In this document: positions 13,250-24,819 of the stretch, in pieces
Numbering within the stretch: the first letter of the stretch is position 1
Layout of the letters: each line of letters starts with the position of its first letter
Origin: Clytia hemisphaerica
Lineage: Eukaryota > Cnidaria > Hydrozoa > Leptothecata > Clytiidae
DNA length: 64,000 nt
Assembly: GCA_902728285.1 (NCBI GenBank)
Contig: CACVBU010001151.1
Location: 466,923 to 530,922 of the forward strand
Direction: 5' to 3'
The notes under the pieces: generated by a model
What the model was told of the DNA's origin: nothing
The model's database searches: none
What the model saw: only the letters and a program-made list of their open reading frames with translations
Position numbers and translations under genes: made by a program

Positions 13250-14000
13250 AAAAAAGAGGCGGGAGAGAAACTGAGATAAAAAAAGAGGGATTCCAAGAAA
13301 TATTATAGTTCTCTTTGGAGACCCTCTTCCTTTTATTCCCTTTATATTTTCTTGGAACTACACTTTCTTTTCTTAGAAAACAATTTTTATAAACAGTAAT
13401 TTTTTTAATAAGTTTGTAATTTCTTTGCAACAAGGATATCTATCTAAACTTTCACCTTATAAATTTCTTAAAAAACATCAAATCATGTAAGTTTGTTTTT
13501 TTTTTTGCCTGAGGATTATATCCTTATATTTACCCCTTTTATATATTAAATTCCATGTAAATAAAAAGCTATAGTATATTCTCCCCACCACCATTTGCCC
13601 AAAGACAAAGGATATGTATACAAATCATTGACAGTTTTATAAATACTTGCAATTTCGAATTTGTGACTTTCCTGTTTTGTTTGATAAAAAAATTTACAAT
13701 AGTGGATGAAAAATCTTATGATAAATTTGCAGGGAAAAAGTAAAAAAGCTCCAGCTTGTAAAGCTTTGCAGTATGTTGATCTTGCTTTGATTTGAGCTTG
13801 AATTTCTTTCTACCCAAAAAGAGACGTTAAAAATGAGGATGAAATAGGAGAAAAGTTAAGAAATCCCCAGAAATTAGCTTAAAATGGAAAAGTACCAATT
13901 AGTAAAAACCTTGAGGCAGATTTAAATGACATTAAATTTCTCATTTACAAAAACTGATAAATAGGTAATTCAATCATGATAAACAAATGATTCTAAACTG
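13250..14000. other. AT-rich interval, nothing recognised
   Basis: Low-complexity T- and A-rich sequence. I see no gene, RNA gene or well-formed repeat. Confidence 0.4.
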
Positions 14001-14018
14001 TCTTCCGACAATACTGTA

Positions 14019-14310
14019 CACGTTTTTTTTTTTATAAGGAACACGTTTATAAGGAACTCGAGGCTGAAAATGGTTCAAAAAATAAGGAATTGTTAAGGAA
14101 CTGCTCAGGCTGAGAATAAGTGGATTTGAAAATAATGTACCTTATTGGGACTAATTTGACCAAATTTTGATCTTTCAAGGGGCAAAAAGTTCAAAATTTC
14201 CTATGTAGTAAGGAACTCGATAAGGAACTTTGAGACTGAAATTCTCTGTAAAAATAAGGAACTCCAGGCTCAGAGCAAAGTTAAGGTTCCTTATAAAAAA
14301 AAACAACGTG
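14019..14310. mobile_element. TA-inserted MITE, CACG-T(n)-ATAAGGAAC ends
   Basis: The left end reads CACGTTTTTTTTTTTATAAG and the right end mirrors it (TTATAAAAAAAAACAACGTG). TA dinucleotides flank both sides. Inside, ATAAGGAACT-type words recur about every 30-50 bp in both orientations. It resembles elements at 63126-63480, 58546 onward, 46830-47028 and 48263-48420, where the word is TAAGAAC or TAAGAAT. Insertion at TA suggests a Tc1/mariner-type mobiliser, but no transposase is present. Confidence 0.7.
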
Positions 14311-14346
14311 TAATACAGTCTCGACTAATTCCAGAAGGCTGATGTA

Positions 14347-14890
14347 AATTTTTCCAAGTCATAATCTCAAATTATATCAGGACGTCAAGTGAAATAAACG
14401 TTGGTGAAATATTCCAAGTCATAATCTCAAATTGTACCAGGACGTCAAGTGAAATATTCCAAGTTATAATCCCAAATTAAACCGCGACGTGAAGTGAAAT
14501 ATTCCAAGAAATAATCTCAAATTGTACCAGGACGTCAAGTGAAATATTCCAAGTCATAATCTCAAATTGTACCAGAACGTCAAGTGAAATATTCCAAGTT
14601 ATAATCCCAAATTAAACCAGGACGTGAAGTGAAATATTGCAAGTCATAATCTCAAATTGTACCAGAACGTCAAGTGAAATATTCCAAGTTATAATCCCAA
14701 ATTAAACCGCGACGTGAAGTGAAATATTCCAAGAAATACTCTCAAATTGTACCAGAACGTCAAGTGAAATATTTCAAGTTATAATCCCAAATTAAACCAG
14801 GACGTGAAGTGAAATATTGCAATTTATAATCTCAAATTATACCAGGACGTCGTGAAATATTGCAAGTCTTAATCTCAATAATAAACCAGG
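14347..14890. repeat. 45-bp minisatellite, about 12 copies
   Basis: The unit is about 45 bp, starting GAAATATTCCAAGTCATAAT and containing ACCAGGACGTCAAGT. There are roughly twelve copies with point differences. Two unit types, one with CTCAAATTGTACC and one with CCCAAATTAAACC, tend to alternate, giving a partial 90-bp higher-order pattern. The repeats abut with no unique spacers, so this is not a CRISPR-like array. Confidence 0.9.
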
Positions 14891-15441
14891 ATGCTGTGCC
14901 AAATATTTCATTTCTGTATTGTGCTCTCTCTGCAAATTACAGCCATATTTTCCCATGCATCCAATTTCTGAATTTCTGATTCTTACCTAAAAAATTTAGA
15001 ATAATAATCTGATAATTTTTACAGGTACGACTAGGTAACTGAACTTCTCGACAATTCAAATCAAAATGAGAAAATGTGAAAGTTTTCGAACAAGAAGTAT
15101 GTTAATAGCAGTCTTTTAAAGTCCACAATTGAATTGAATTGAATGTTTTCTTTTTTCTCAAAATATATAAAGTCTACTATATACAAGTTTATATCTTGAG
15201 GCTAGAAGGTAAATAGATCTTTGAAAATATATATTATTTGTTACTGTTTCTCAAAAATTTTTACACTGTATCTGTTATGCTTGTTAATAAAAAAAATTAG
15301 CTCAAGTTGTATGTCAAAGAGGTTGTAACCACCATAAAGATCTTGTATCCTAGGAGTTTGAGAAGGGAACGACCATGAAGATAGCAATGCTAGAAGACTC
15401 ATGGAGACCAGGTGAGTATTTGGGTATATTAGTTTTCGGTT

Positions 15442-15513
<72 letters not shown>
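15442..15513. repeat. (GA)n microsatellite at LINE 3' end
   Basis: About 70 bp of nearly pure GAGAGA with two or three interruptions. On the minus strand it is a CT repeat lying some 190 bp downstream of the stop codon of the adjacent LINE ORF. Some non-LTR retrotransposon families end in a microsatellite tail, so this may be the element's 3' terminus. Confidence 0.85.
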
Positions 15514-15700
15514 CCAGTTATTATTAAGAACAGATTGCAAAGAAGCATGTTTCTGAATGGGTACAAGGAAATAATGGAATCACAGAGCTAGTGTGTGAGA
15601 TGTGTACGAATGAGTAGATGAGTGATGGTTTCATCTATGTGGCGGTTGAATGTTTACGAGTGACTGTCTTCAATCTATTAAAGAAACAAAGTGTTAGAGT

Positions 15701-18229
15701 TTAAATCAGTGAGTCCAAGAACCAGGTCTTAAGATGTTTTTTGTAAGTTGTTTTGGTTACTTCAAGAGGTTCAATATTCAGTTCGTTAACAGTCTCATTC
15801 CAATCTCTAGTGATGGTGTTTTTTATGTTATTAGAGCCATATGTTATGGTGAGGGATAAAGAGTGGGCCAGCCTTTGTCCTCTGGTGCCTTGGTTGTGAT
15901 TGTTTCCAAGTTTTCGGAGGAAGTTTTTGAAATATGTTGGCACTCTGGCTTTGAGTTGGTCATGAGCAAAAAGACAATTTTGAAACTTTGCCTGTTTTTC
16001 AATGGGCAAAACTTTACTTTGCAGGAATAAAGGAATTACAGGATCAGTTTGTTTTTTGAAATGTATTAATCGAAGTGCTTTCTTCTGAAGGCAACTGAGT
16101 TTTTCAAGATTATTACAAGACAATTTTCCTACTGGGAGGTGGTAGATTATATGGGAGTGGAACATTGAGTAGTAAAGGGAGAGCATAGTTTTGTAGTCAA
16201 GATAGTGTCTAAGTTTTGCAAAGATACCAACTGATCTTGAGAGCTTTTTGCATACTTCATTGATGTTAGTATTCCAGTTGAGATTTTCATCTAAGATTAT
16301 TCCCAAGTATTTTGTGTTGTTTGTTATTTCAAGTTTTTGTCCACTGAGTCTGAAATTTAATTTTTTATAGCAGGTTTTTCTTTTTGCTTTAAAAACTACT
16401 ACATCAGTTTTTTTAGCATTTAAGCTGATCTTATTTGCTCTGAGCCATTCCGACATCAGTTTTAGGTCATGGTTAAGTTTAGAATTCAATTGTTTTAAAG
16501 ATTTATTTGAGTAGATGATACAGGTGTCATCTGCAAAATGAAAGGTTTTGGAATGTTTAATTGCCAAGTGTAAATCATTTATATAAAGAAGAAAGAGTAG
16601 GGGTCCTAGAACTGATCCTTGAGGTACTCCGTGTTTGATTTCTGCTACTTTTGAGACTGAGTTGCGGATTTGGACAAATTGGGTTCTACTTGTGAGATAA
16701 GACTCAAATAATTTGTTTGCTGTTCCTCGGATACCATAGAAGTTAAGTTTTTGGATCAAGATCTTATGTTCAACAGTGTCAAAAGCTTTTTGAAGGTCCA
16801 CAAAGATTCCAGTAGCAAACTCTCCTTTATCCAGCGCATTCCTAATTGACTCTGTTAAAGCCATACATGCATGTGTAGTGTTGTGTTGTTTTCGAAAGCC
16901 AAATTGATTCTCAAATATTATCTTGTGACCCTCTAAGAAGTTATAAAGTCTATCATGGAGAATTTTTTCAAAGATTTTGCTAATGTTTGAAAGTAGGGAT
17001 ATTGGACGATAATTTATAAGATCTATGAGAGAATCTTTTTTATGAACAGGTGTGATTTTTGCTGATTTTAAGCAATCAGGGAAATGGCCTTGGGTGAGAC
17101 TTTCATTAAAGAGTTTTGATAGAGTAATGCTTATGACTGGCGCAAGGATTTTGAGGAATGCAGCTGGAATGCTTTCTGGACCAACAGACTTTTTGTTGTT
17201 AAGTTTGGTGATTATATTAAGAACTTCTAGAGGGCTAGTAGGATTGAGAAAGATTGAGTTTGCATTTGGTCTCTGTAGGAAATGAGCAAAATGTTTATCA
17301 GTTGGTACAATTTTCGATTTTGTTTTCTCTGCTATAGAACTGTAATATTCATTGAAACTGGTTGCAATATTATCATCAGTTTTGATTGATTTACCATTGT
17401 GAATAAAGACTTGTGGGAGGTCATTTGATTTTGATTTGCCCCCTGTTATTTCTCGAATTCCTTTCCATATCAGTCTTAAGTTTCTGCCATAGGATGAAAA
17501 GAGATTTTTGTAGTAGAGAGTTTTACTAGCTCTAAGTAATTTGGTTAAATTGTTTTTGAATTTCTTGAACCTTGCAAACCTTTGTTTTTTCATCTCTTTA
17601 TCTTTGGTGTTCATGCAAATTTTGTACATTTTGTCTTTGTTGTTAATTGAGATCGAGAGTCCCTTTGTTACCCATGGGCTTTGTTTGATGCGTTTGCGAC
17701 TGTTTTTAATGGTTTTGGTTGGAGTATTTTTGTCAATCACATCATTAGTTTTTTGAATCAACACTTTCATTTTCTGATCAAGACTTTTGTCCCTAAAATT
17801 TTCATCCCAGTCAATATTAAAGAAATCTAGGATGAGGTTTTCACTATCATAGTTTTTATAATCTTTGAAAGTGGTTTTTCTTGGTGGTTTGATTTTTTTG
17901 TGTGTCTTTATTTCATTTGTTAGTAAGATTTGAGGTAAATGGTCTGAAATAGCGCTGACAATATTCCCTGAAATAAAATCATCCCCCATATAATTTGAAA
18001 ATATATTATCAATGAGCGTCTTGCTGTGGGGTGTTATTCTGGTAGGCCTGATGATAAAAGGTTTGAGGCAAGCCGATAAATTTTGTTCGAGAAAGTCATG
18101 AGTCTCCTGATGTGAGTCAGATTTTAACAAGTCAATATTAAAGTCACCCATTAAGTAAGTTTTTTTATTTTCATTAGAAATTTTTTCAAGTGTTTTAGTA
18201 TAGAAAGTTTTAAAATCTGACATAGTCAT
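15701..18229 (-). CDS. Non-LTR retrotransposon ORF2, 5'-truncated (endonuclease C-terminus plus reverse transcriptase)
   Basis: The 842-residue open frame encodes the tail of an AP-type endonuclease (GDFNIDLL near residue 28; SDHLP near 95) followed by a full reverse transcriptase. Landmarks are YRPISLL near 407, FVDLQKAFDTVEH near 483, GVPQGSVLGPLL near 540 and the catalytic FADDT near 561. The conserved C-terminal region follows. Most of the endonuclease is missing: the frame opens at about 18255 just after an in-frame TAA, at a point matching the PPN motif of the domain, so the copy is 5'-truncated as is usual for LINEs. The RT frame is unbroken, implying recent insertion. Clade is uncertain; a CR1/L2-like placement is suggested by FADDT and the possible microsatellite tail. 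Confidence 0.9.
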   Translation of the reverse strand: MTMSDFKTFYTKTLEKISNENKKTYLMGDFNIDLLKSDSHQETHDFLEQNLSACLKPFIIRPTRITPHSKTLIDNIFSNYMGDDFISGNIVSAISDHLPQILLTNEIKTHKKIKPPRKTTFKDYKNYDSENLILDFFNIDWDENFRDKSLDQKMKVLIQKTNDVIDKNTPTKTIKNSRKRIKQSPWVTKGLSISINNKDKMYKICMNTKDKEMKKQRFARFKKFKNNLTKLLRASKTLYYKNLFSSYGRNLRLIWKGIREITGGKSKSNDLPQVFIHNGKSIKTDDNIATSFNEYYSSIAEKTKSKIVPTDKHFAHFLQRPNANSIFLNPTSPLEVLNIITKLNNKKSVGPESIPAAFLKILAPVISITLSKLFNESLTQGHFPDCLKSAKITPVHKKDSLIDLINYRPISLLSNISKIFEKILHDRLYNFLEGHKIIFENQFGFRKQHNTTHACMALTESIRNALDKGEFATGIFVDLQKAFDTVEHKILIQKLNFYGIRGTANKLFESYLTSRTQFVQIRNSVSKVAEIKHGVPQGSVLGPLLFLLYINDLHLAIKHSKTFHFADDTCIIYSNKSLKQLNSKLNHDLKLMSEWLRANKISLNAKKTDVVVFKAKRKTCYKKLNFRLSGQKLEITNNTKYLGIILDENLNWNTNINEVCKKLSRSVGIFAKLRHYLDYKTMLSLYYSMFHSHIIYHLPVGKLSCNNLEKLSCLQKKALRLIHFKKQTDPVIPLFLQSKVLPIEKQAKFQNCLFAHDQLKARVPTYFKNFLRKLGNNHNQGTRGQRLAHSLSLTITYGSNNIKNTITRDWNETVNELNIEPLEVTKTTYKKHLKTWFLDSLI

Positions 18230-18509
18230 GTTTGGGGGTACTGACTTGGGGTAACTGACTTACCTACTTAGATTCTCTGTGTCTTTTTGCTGTATATATG
18301 TAGACTTGTTGAAAAATCATTTTAAAACAGCTTCTACAGAAGCATACTTGAGGAATAAGTACTGCCTTAAACTAAGTTATCTTGTAGTCTCAATAAAACA
18401 AATGAACCAAGAAGAAAAAATCCATAATGAGCTGGATTTTCACAGAAAAACCATAGATCCATCTTGTCCTTGTGTCCCTTCCCAGTGACCAGCGTGTTTT
18501 TGATCATTT

Positions 18510-18725
18510 GAACCAAGCTCGGCCTTTAAACTTAGGCGGTTTTCACCACGGATCGACTAACCAGTCTCACTGGTTAGTCCAAGCAAAACCGCAAAATCTT
18601 TTTTATGCCAAAGAGTTATCGTCCGTTTCTTCGAAACTCTCCGCCGATTTTTTTCCGTATACCGCCAAAACGCCATACCGCCATTTTTTCCCGCCTCTAC
18701 TATCACTGTAACGGACGATAACATC
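18510..18725. mobile_element. GTTATCGTC-family element fragment
   Basis: Contains GAGTTATCGTCCG, CGAAACTCTCCGCCGAT, GCCATACCGCCATTTTTTC and ends with CACTGTAACGGACGATAACA. The same words in the opposite order and strand occur at 53120-53230. Both appear to be members of one inverted-repeat family with CGCC-rich interior words. There is no coding capacity. Confidence 0.55.
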
Positions 18726-18729
18726 GTCT

Positions 18730-19940
18730 AGCTAATGCTTTATAAGAAACTTTAGACCTTTTCTTACAAGATATTCTACTTCTCCATATCTTTGCAACAA
18801 GCAAAATATTGCATCTATCCAAAGTCTTTCACTGTACAATCATGGTCAAAATATTTGAGACAAAAGGGAAATTCCCAGCAAAATTTGAAAACCACAAATA
18901 ATTTTGAAGCGCTCTTATGTTGGAAGGCTAGAGTTTTAACATGAGACTTAAAGGGACATAAAAGTACTGACGAAATTAGTAAACAAACCGTATGCAGCGG
19001 GATACAAAATCAAAACAAATGTCACATGTCAAAATAAAAAATTAAAACAAATATGGCTGATTTTGATTGTTTTAAAAGTTTGTTTTGGACACGTGATTTG
19101 AATTGTTCTCTTTAACGACATGTGGTTTGCGCAATGTTTACATTTTACTACTTCTATGTCCCTTTAACATTTAGAAGTGCTTATGATCTGAGGATTTAAA
19201 TGCTCAAAAATACTCCAGTAAGGCTCCAAATATAGCCTAGAAGCCAATAAACTCCCGCCAAATCGAAATGCTCGATTAGATAAAGTGCAAAGCCTGAAAT
19301 TACCATTCTCACCCGAACTTGAAATTCTGAGAAACGTTAAAATACCTAGAAATCACAGATTAAATAGATTATCGGAACAGAAGTTGAAAGAGAATTAAGG
19401 TAAGGGGAGCCTAAAAATTTGAGATCATTTCCATTGGGGCAGAGATAATTGAGATTTAACTCGTCCTAAAAGACGACAACGTTCCACTTTTCTGCGTGAG
19501 AAAAGGTTGACGTTGTTTAAGATACAGTCCTTAGGGCCCGTCCACACTAAAATGTTGAAAATCGATCTCCCCCGCCCCCCTGTACGCAAGCTTACGCAAA
19601 TGGCTATACCCCCTCTGTTAAGTACGTACTTTTTCATTCAACCCCCCCCCCCTCTGTTGAAGAAAATTTCGAATTCACATCATTCGGTTCGGACCTTCGT
19701 TCGGAAGAAAAGGGTTAGTGTAAGGTTTTGTATTATGGGATTAAATTTTCTATTAATATGCAATAAGCCCTACGAAAGGTTGGCTAATTCCATCCTTTTA
19801 TATATTGTGAAAATCAGACTTGAATGGATTAAGGAAATAGGATCAAGCTAGCTTCTACAAGGTGGAATATATCTTAATAATTTGCAAATAATCCTTTTAA
19901 ATGTTCAATTAAAAGTCTCCAGAAGTGAGGAATAAATACC
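18730..19940. other. Interval without recognised genes
   Basis: Short open frames only, none with a recognisable family signature. C-runs occur near 19565 and 19640. I see nothing that supports a gene. Confidence 0.4.
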
Positions 19941-19944
19941 TATA

Positions 19945-20045
19945 TTAAAGTCTATTCACGATAAGTGTGGACTCTTTTTTCTTTTGAAGGAATTCTTCAA
20001 TCTTTATAAATTTGGTATCATTGGAAAGATATTATGGTGTGGAAT
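19945..20045. repeat. Dispersed repeat, inverted copy at 24476-24583
   Basis: Contains ATTCACGATAAGTGTGGACT, GAAGGAATTCTTCAATC and TTTATAAATTTGGTATC. All of these appear on the other strand at 24476-24583, which carries ATACCAAATTTATAAAG, ATTCCTTCAAAAGTTATAGG and ACACTTATCGTGAACAGAC. The two copies lie 4.4 kb apart in opposite orientation. They could be ends of one large element or two independent insertions. Confidence 0.65.
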
Positions 20046-20084
20046 AATTTGAAATAAAAAATTCTTTAAAATAATTCTAATAAT

Positions 20085-20475
20085 GAAGATGAAAATGAAG
20101 AAGGAAAAAATGAAGATCTTGTAGAAAAGTGCTACAAATGCTACAACTATTATTTTCACTGACGTGAATCCATGATCATCAAACGTCATCACTGAGAAAA
20201 AATTTCTCAAAAATAATCATTCAGTCAAAAGATATCAAACAAAGTTATAAGCTGATTGACGTCTAAAAACGCTGTTTTCTGTTGTTTTTTGGAGTCAATG
20301 ACTTATTAACTTTGTATCATAACTTTATATTGAATAAATATTTTAATGAAATTTCTTCACAGTGATGACTTCCTAAGATCAAATAATCTCTCCAGTGAAA
20401 ATGAAAGTTATAGCACTTATCTACAAGATCTTCATTTTTTTCTTCTTTATTTTCATCTTCGTTTTTGCCCCCGCA
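20085..20475. repeat. Imperfect palindrome around GAAGATCTTGTAGA
   Basis: The left arm (about 20085-20250) carries AATGAAGATCTTGTAGA, ATTTTCACTGACGTGAATCC and CGTCATCACTGAGAAAAA. The right arm (about 20325-20475) carries TTCACAGTGATGACTTCC, CTCCAGTGAAAATGAAAG and CTACAAGATCTTCATT on the opposite strand. This is a hairpin-forming element of about 390 bp. No target duplication is evident. Confidence 0.6.
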
Positions 20476-21179
20476 GGAGCGTAGCGACGAGGAGACACTC
20501 ATAGTTTCACGCATAGATATTGGACTGGAATCTCGAAATTTTGTTGCGTTTGTTTGTTTTGTCGCCCAAGCATCCCCGTAGTCAGTCTCTTCCGTAAATG
20601 TTCGGTTTTTTCCGGGACGGTAGTATACATATTTTCATATTCATATTACGTTATATGCTGTTACCATTATTACATATGTATACAATTTTAGTTTTGATTT
20701 AGCTTTGAAAAGCTGAAGCGAGTGTTATGAATGCAAATCATAACAGTGTATGATATAACACGAATTACAATATTACTTGTGCAAATCAAAACAAACAAAA
20801 TGGCAGACTGGTTATGATGATGATGAGCTGATTCATTGATTGGAAAAAGTGTTTTGTATGTCAAATTTTGTTTCTTGTCTTTGAAACTGAATACTAACTA
20901 CTGTAATTTAGTCAGAAGTTCACTTCAGCAATGATTTCAATTCTTTTTCCGGAATCTTTAAAGAAATTTGCTCAAGTTTTCAATATATTTTTGTTCAATC
21001 TCTATCTTTTATTTTATTAATAACTACACCTTTATTGTTTATAGAGCTTCTCGAGCTTTAAATACCATCATATGGTCGTAACTCGAGAAAGTCCTTCTTA
21101 AACTTAGTAAAACAAGATACCGGCAAAGTACAAAAAAGTTGAATGTATGCATATGTAAAGTTGAATCCAAAAGTGGTTG

Positions 21180-21345
21180 AATGAATGACGACCCTGCCGA
21201 TTCCCCGGACAATACGGGGAAAATGTCCGGGGAACAAAACAAATATTTTTATCCCCGGACATATGTCTGGGGTACCATTGCGCGCGAGAAAAATGGCCCC
21301 ATACATTATCCCCGAGCTCGAGCGCGCAATGGTACCCTCCTATAC
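21180..21345. mobile_element. ATCCCCGGACA-word element
   Basis: CCCCGGACA-type words recur in both orientations between 21200 and 21280, followed by an inner palindrome with GGGGTACCATTGCGCGC at 21269 and GCGCGCAATGGTACC at 21331. The left end (GACCCTGCCGATTCCCCGGA) matches, on the other strand, the right end of the sequence at 23210-23310. It is a family of CG-rich inverted-repeat elements with no coding capacity. Confidence 0.6.
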
Positions 21346-21399
21346 AAAATCCCAAATATCTCAACAACTAAAGAAGTTTTTTTAATTCTGTAAAAAGAC

Positions 21400-22640
21400 T
21401 TTTTTCAGGGAAGGATTGAGCTTTAAGAAAAATAAAATTTTATAAACACTTTCTCTTTTTCTCTTTTTAGAAATCGGGATCAAAGACGCCAAAGGTAATT
21501 TTTCAAAATTTTCGGACCTGTTTACAACGGAAATATAGGCTTATAAATAGGACTTTAGGCCATTATTTGCTTTTACAAGTCTATTGGAAGGGTAGAGGAC
21601 ATGCTTGGGAATGATCAATACAACCCATATAACATCAGGAAACTTTGAATAAAGCTCAGTTTTTGACTTAGAAGTTCAAATTCAGGACTTTCTAAATTTC
21701 CGGGAATTTAATGACTTTTTAGAGGAGTATTTCACTAAATAATGTGTTCCAACTGGTTCCAAATCAGTCCCTCATGAAATTAATTTGACAGACAACTGTA
21801 TGTGTTAATGTAATAAATGATTTCTTCTTGATTTATTTAGAAAATATGGATAATTTTAAGTTAACAAGAATTAAGTAGAAAAATTTCTTTCTTGCTTTTT
21901 CTGCCTCTGCCTCGATTCCAGCATGACAAAAGATATATTTTCATCTTCTACACTTGGATATGGAGAAATCAGCAAGCAGCTGAGCAGTACTAGTCAAGGA
22001 GTCCAGCTATCCAGCCATAAATTTACATGTTGCTGCAGGATCACACAAGTCGTCCTACAAAATTAAGAAAGAATAAATAAAAAACAACAACAAAAAATGT
22101 CTATTTTCATCAGTTCGTACCCAATCATTACTCCCCTCTGCCTTGAAAAGAACTATTAGTACCTTAATCCTCTTAAGAATATTTCAAATAAGTCCTACCT
22201 TAAAATCCAGGGTCAAATCTTTCATTTCGTGTATAAACTTTTCTGGTCGAGCTCAGCTTTCTCAGCAGTCGTCGGTTGTTGGTCGTTGAATCATCCATCC
22301 CCCAGATCAAAGTCCTGAATAAACACAAGAAAGAAAATATATTGAAGGAATACAAAATATAGCTATGATCTTCTAATCTAGTATTAATAACCATAAGCCA
22401 GATTATTGAGGATCCTGTTCGATGTGATTTTCCTTTAGAAATTCTAGAAAATCTTTGGGAAGAAATAAGACTGTTTGAAGGGCTATATTAGATATAAGAA
22501 GTCACTCAACCCCTGCTTCTATCCAAGAGAAACCTTGAAAACAAGCCAATCAAATTTCTCAAAAGCTTTTTGAAGTTTTAAAAGTAGATTGATTCACTTA
22601 ACTTGAAAAAGCTTGACAAAGCCTCCTTCCAGGGAAAGTA
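21400..22640. other. Interval without recognised genes
   Basis: AT-rich sequence with short frames only. Nothing recognisable was found on either strand. Confidence 0.4.
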
Positions 22641-22644
22641 TAAC

Positions 22645-22893
22645 TACAAGGTCTCAAAAGAAGGTTGTCTATTGCTCATTCCGACATTTTAAATTTGCCG
22701 GGGGTTTTGTTGTTTGGAATTGATTAGGTAACAGTTAGGTAGGGTCAGGGTTGCTAGTAACGGCTTGTCACTGTGCCGGGTGCATACTCGGCGCCTTGGG
22801 CCCCGCAGGGTTGCTAGTAACGGCTCGAATTTCAGTCAGGTTAATAGTCGATGTCGGAATGAGCAATAGACAACCTTCTTTTGAGACCTTGTA
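22645..22893. mobile_element. MITE with perfect 43-bp terminal inverted repeats
   Basis: Positions 22645-22687 and 22851-22893 are exact reverse complements over 43 bp (outer end TACAAGGTCTCAAAAGAAGG). The 163-bp core contains GGGTTGCTAGTAACGGCT twice and a GC-rich block. The core, without the inverted repeats, recurs on the other strand at 30135-30285. Identical arms point to recent mobility or hairpin-based repair. I see no clear target duplication. Confidence 0.85.
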
Positions 22894-23209
22894 ATTATCG
22901 TCTCCCCTCCTTCCACCATCAAAAAAAACAAGTTGAATAAAATTATCGCTACTTTAGCTACCATCTTAGAAAACCCGTTACGCTAAGATCAGCCAATCAA
23001 ATTGTGCCGCGGGAAAATTGTTAACTTTGATTGGCTTGTTTTCCTGAAAGATCTGTTAAAATTGGCCTATCTTACTAAATATATAAGTGATTAGTTTTGA
23101 TAAGCTTATCACTTACGGCGTTTGACCACGCCAACATCTCTTTTTTAAAGCCTGAGAAGAGCCCGCGATCGTTAAAGTACGTCGCGCAGACCGCGCGTTC
23201 AGTCCGGGG

Positions 23210-23310
23210 TGTCTGGAGAAAGTCTCAAAAAGTAATGTTAAAATCCCCGGACAAACAACAAGAAAATCCCCGGAGTCCGGGGAATCGGCAGGGTCGTAAT
23301 GAATGATGTG
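23210..23310. mobile_element. End of CCCCGGACA-family element
   Basis: Carries AATCCCCGGACAAACAAC, AATCCCCGGAGTCCGGGGAA and TCGGCAGGGTCGT. The last part is the reverse complement of the left end of the element at 21180. It is probably a truncated copy or one half of a larger member. Confidence 0.5.
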
Positions 23311-23389
23311 AATGTCAATCAATGTAAACAAACTTTTTCTTTTGGTCTTCAAAATAGATTTACCTCACTTGCACTACATGCGCACATTC

Positions 23390-24470
23390 AACTTTTTCAT
23401 GCAGTTGTGATAGCCTAAATAACTTACGCTCCAGTGGTTTGGTGAAATAGCTCCAATTCTGGCTTTCCAAGTTAGGATGGACCTTCCCAAAGGCATTTAA
23501 CACTGGTTAGACTAGGTACACAGACAGTCATACAGAAACATCATAAAGTGAAAGTATATATAGCTATAAACTCAAAAAGTCTAGCTTCCTGAAGGCACGT
23601 CTCTTCATTGTCTGCGCTGCTTGGAGAAAAGATTGCATCATGAAAAAGTACTATGCACTTGAAAAAAAATTTAGGCGCATTTCAACTTTTCTCGACTGTA
23701 CGTCTGAATGGACCACAATGGCATTCCTTTATTTTTCTTTTGACCAATAAAATAGAAGATTTTGTTTGAGAATAAGTGCAATCACAGCGTACCCAAGTGG
23801 AGGCCGGGCCTTATCTAGGATTGGTTTCTATTTCACCCTATTTAAGGCCCCCCCCCTTTAAGATGGCGCAGAACTTTTTGATAAATTTCATACACAGTAT
23901 CCTCTTGACTATTGTTTGTTAGGCAAAGTTGCAATAGAGAATTATTGAAATATAGCAGCCAGTGAAAAAAACAAGCTATTTCTGATTGGTTACCTTGTTG
24001 ATTTATTCACCACTATATATTTTGCCTACAATCTAAGATGTCTGCGGCATTATCAGAAAAGGTCTATTTAATGAATAATAATCACGACATATATTGTTCT
24101 AAGAAAGAAACTAAGGAGAAAAAAACAAACAGGAGATGTGAAAACCTGTAAGCTAATGATACCATAATTTTTTGAATATATTTTTAAAGAAGCTTTTCCA
24201 GCTTTTCCTTAAATTTTATTAAATTATCAAGCTGCAAGTTCTTCAAGTATTTTGTTAATGGAATATAATTTTTTTCAAGCAAATGCCTCAATCAATCAAC
24301 CAATCAATCAATAAATCAATCAATCAATTATTCCTGGCTATTTTTTAATGTTTTAATCTTTAAAGCATTAAAAAGCTTTATAAGTGCATGACATGATCTT
24401 TATGTGGGGGCATTTAGTGAAAGCTATGACTAGTTAGAATTTTTTTAAACACTTTTTTATTTCAAATTGT
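23390..24470. other. Interval without genes; (CAAT)n near 24288
   Basis: No coding sequence recognised. A short CAAT-repeat tract (about 24288-24330) and a C-run near 23850 are the only notable features. Confidence 0.5.
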
Positions 24471-24475
24471 TCCAC

Positions 24476-24583
24476 TCACTAATATCTCTCCAACGATACC
24501 AAATTTATAAAGATTGAAGAATTCCTTCAAAAGTTATAGGTAAAAGAAAAAAGAGTGCACACTTATCGTGAACAGACTTTAAG
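24476..24583. repeat. Inverted copy of 19945-20045 repeat
   Basis: Reads on the minus strand as the same sequence as 19945-20045, with a few substitutions and an extra 11-13 bp around TTATAGGTAAAAG. Confidence 0.65.
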
Positions 24584-24819
24584 GTGGCCATCCACTGGAA
24601 ATTGAAAAATCGACCTTTTAACTTTAAACGTTGATTACTCAATAACTAGAAATGATATGGGCTTGAAACTTCGAGGTATTATTATTTATGACCGAAAGTT
24701 AATATTAAAAAAAATCAGTCAAAAAATATAGCGTTTAGCGAAAATGCATAATGCAATAAATTCATCATTGATTGTTGATGGGGGGAGAAGCCTTTGTAGG
24801 GGAAAAATAAATAGAAAGT

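Noticed and set aside
14347-14890. Regular repeats that could suggest a CRISPR array
   Set aside because: Units abut without unique spacers and the genome is animal; it is a minisatellite.
21058-21367. Overlapping 67-87 codon frames near the CCCCGGACA element
   Set aside because: Composition follows the palindromic repeat and frames exist on both strands at once.
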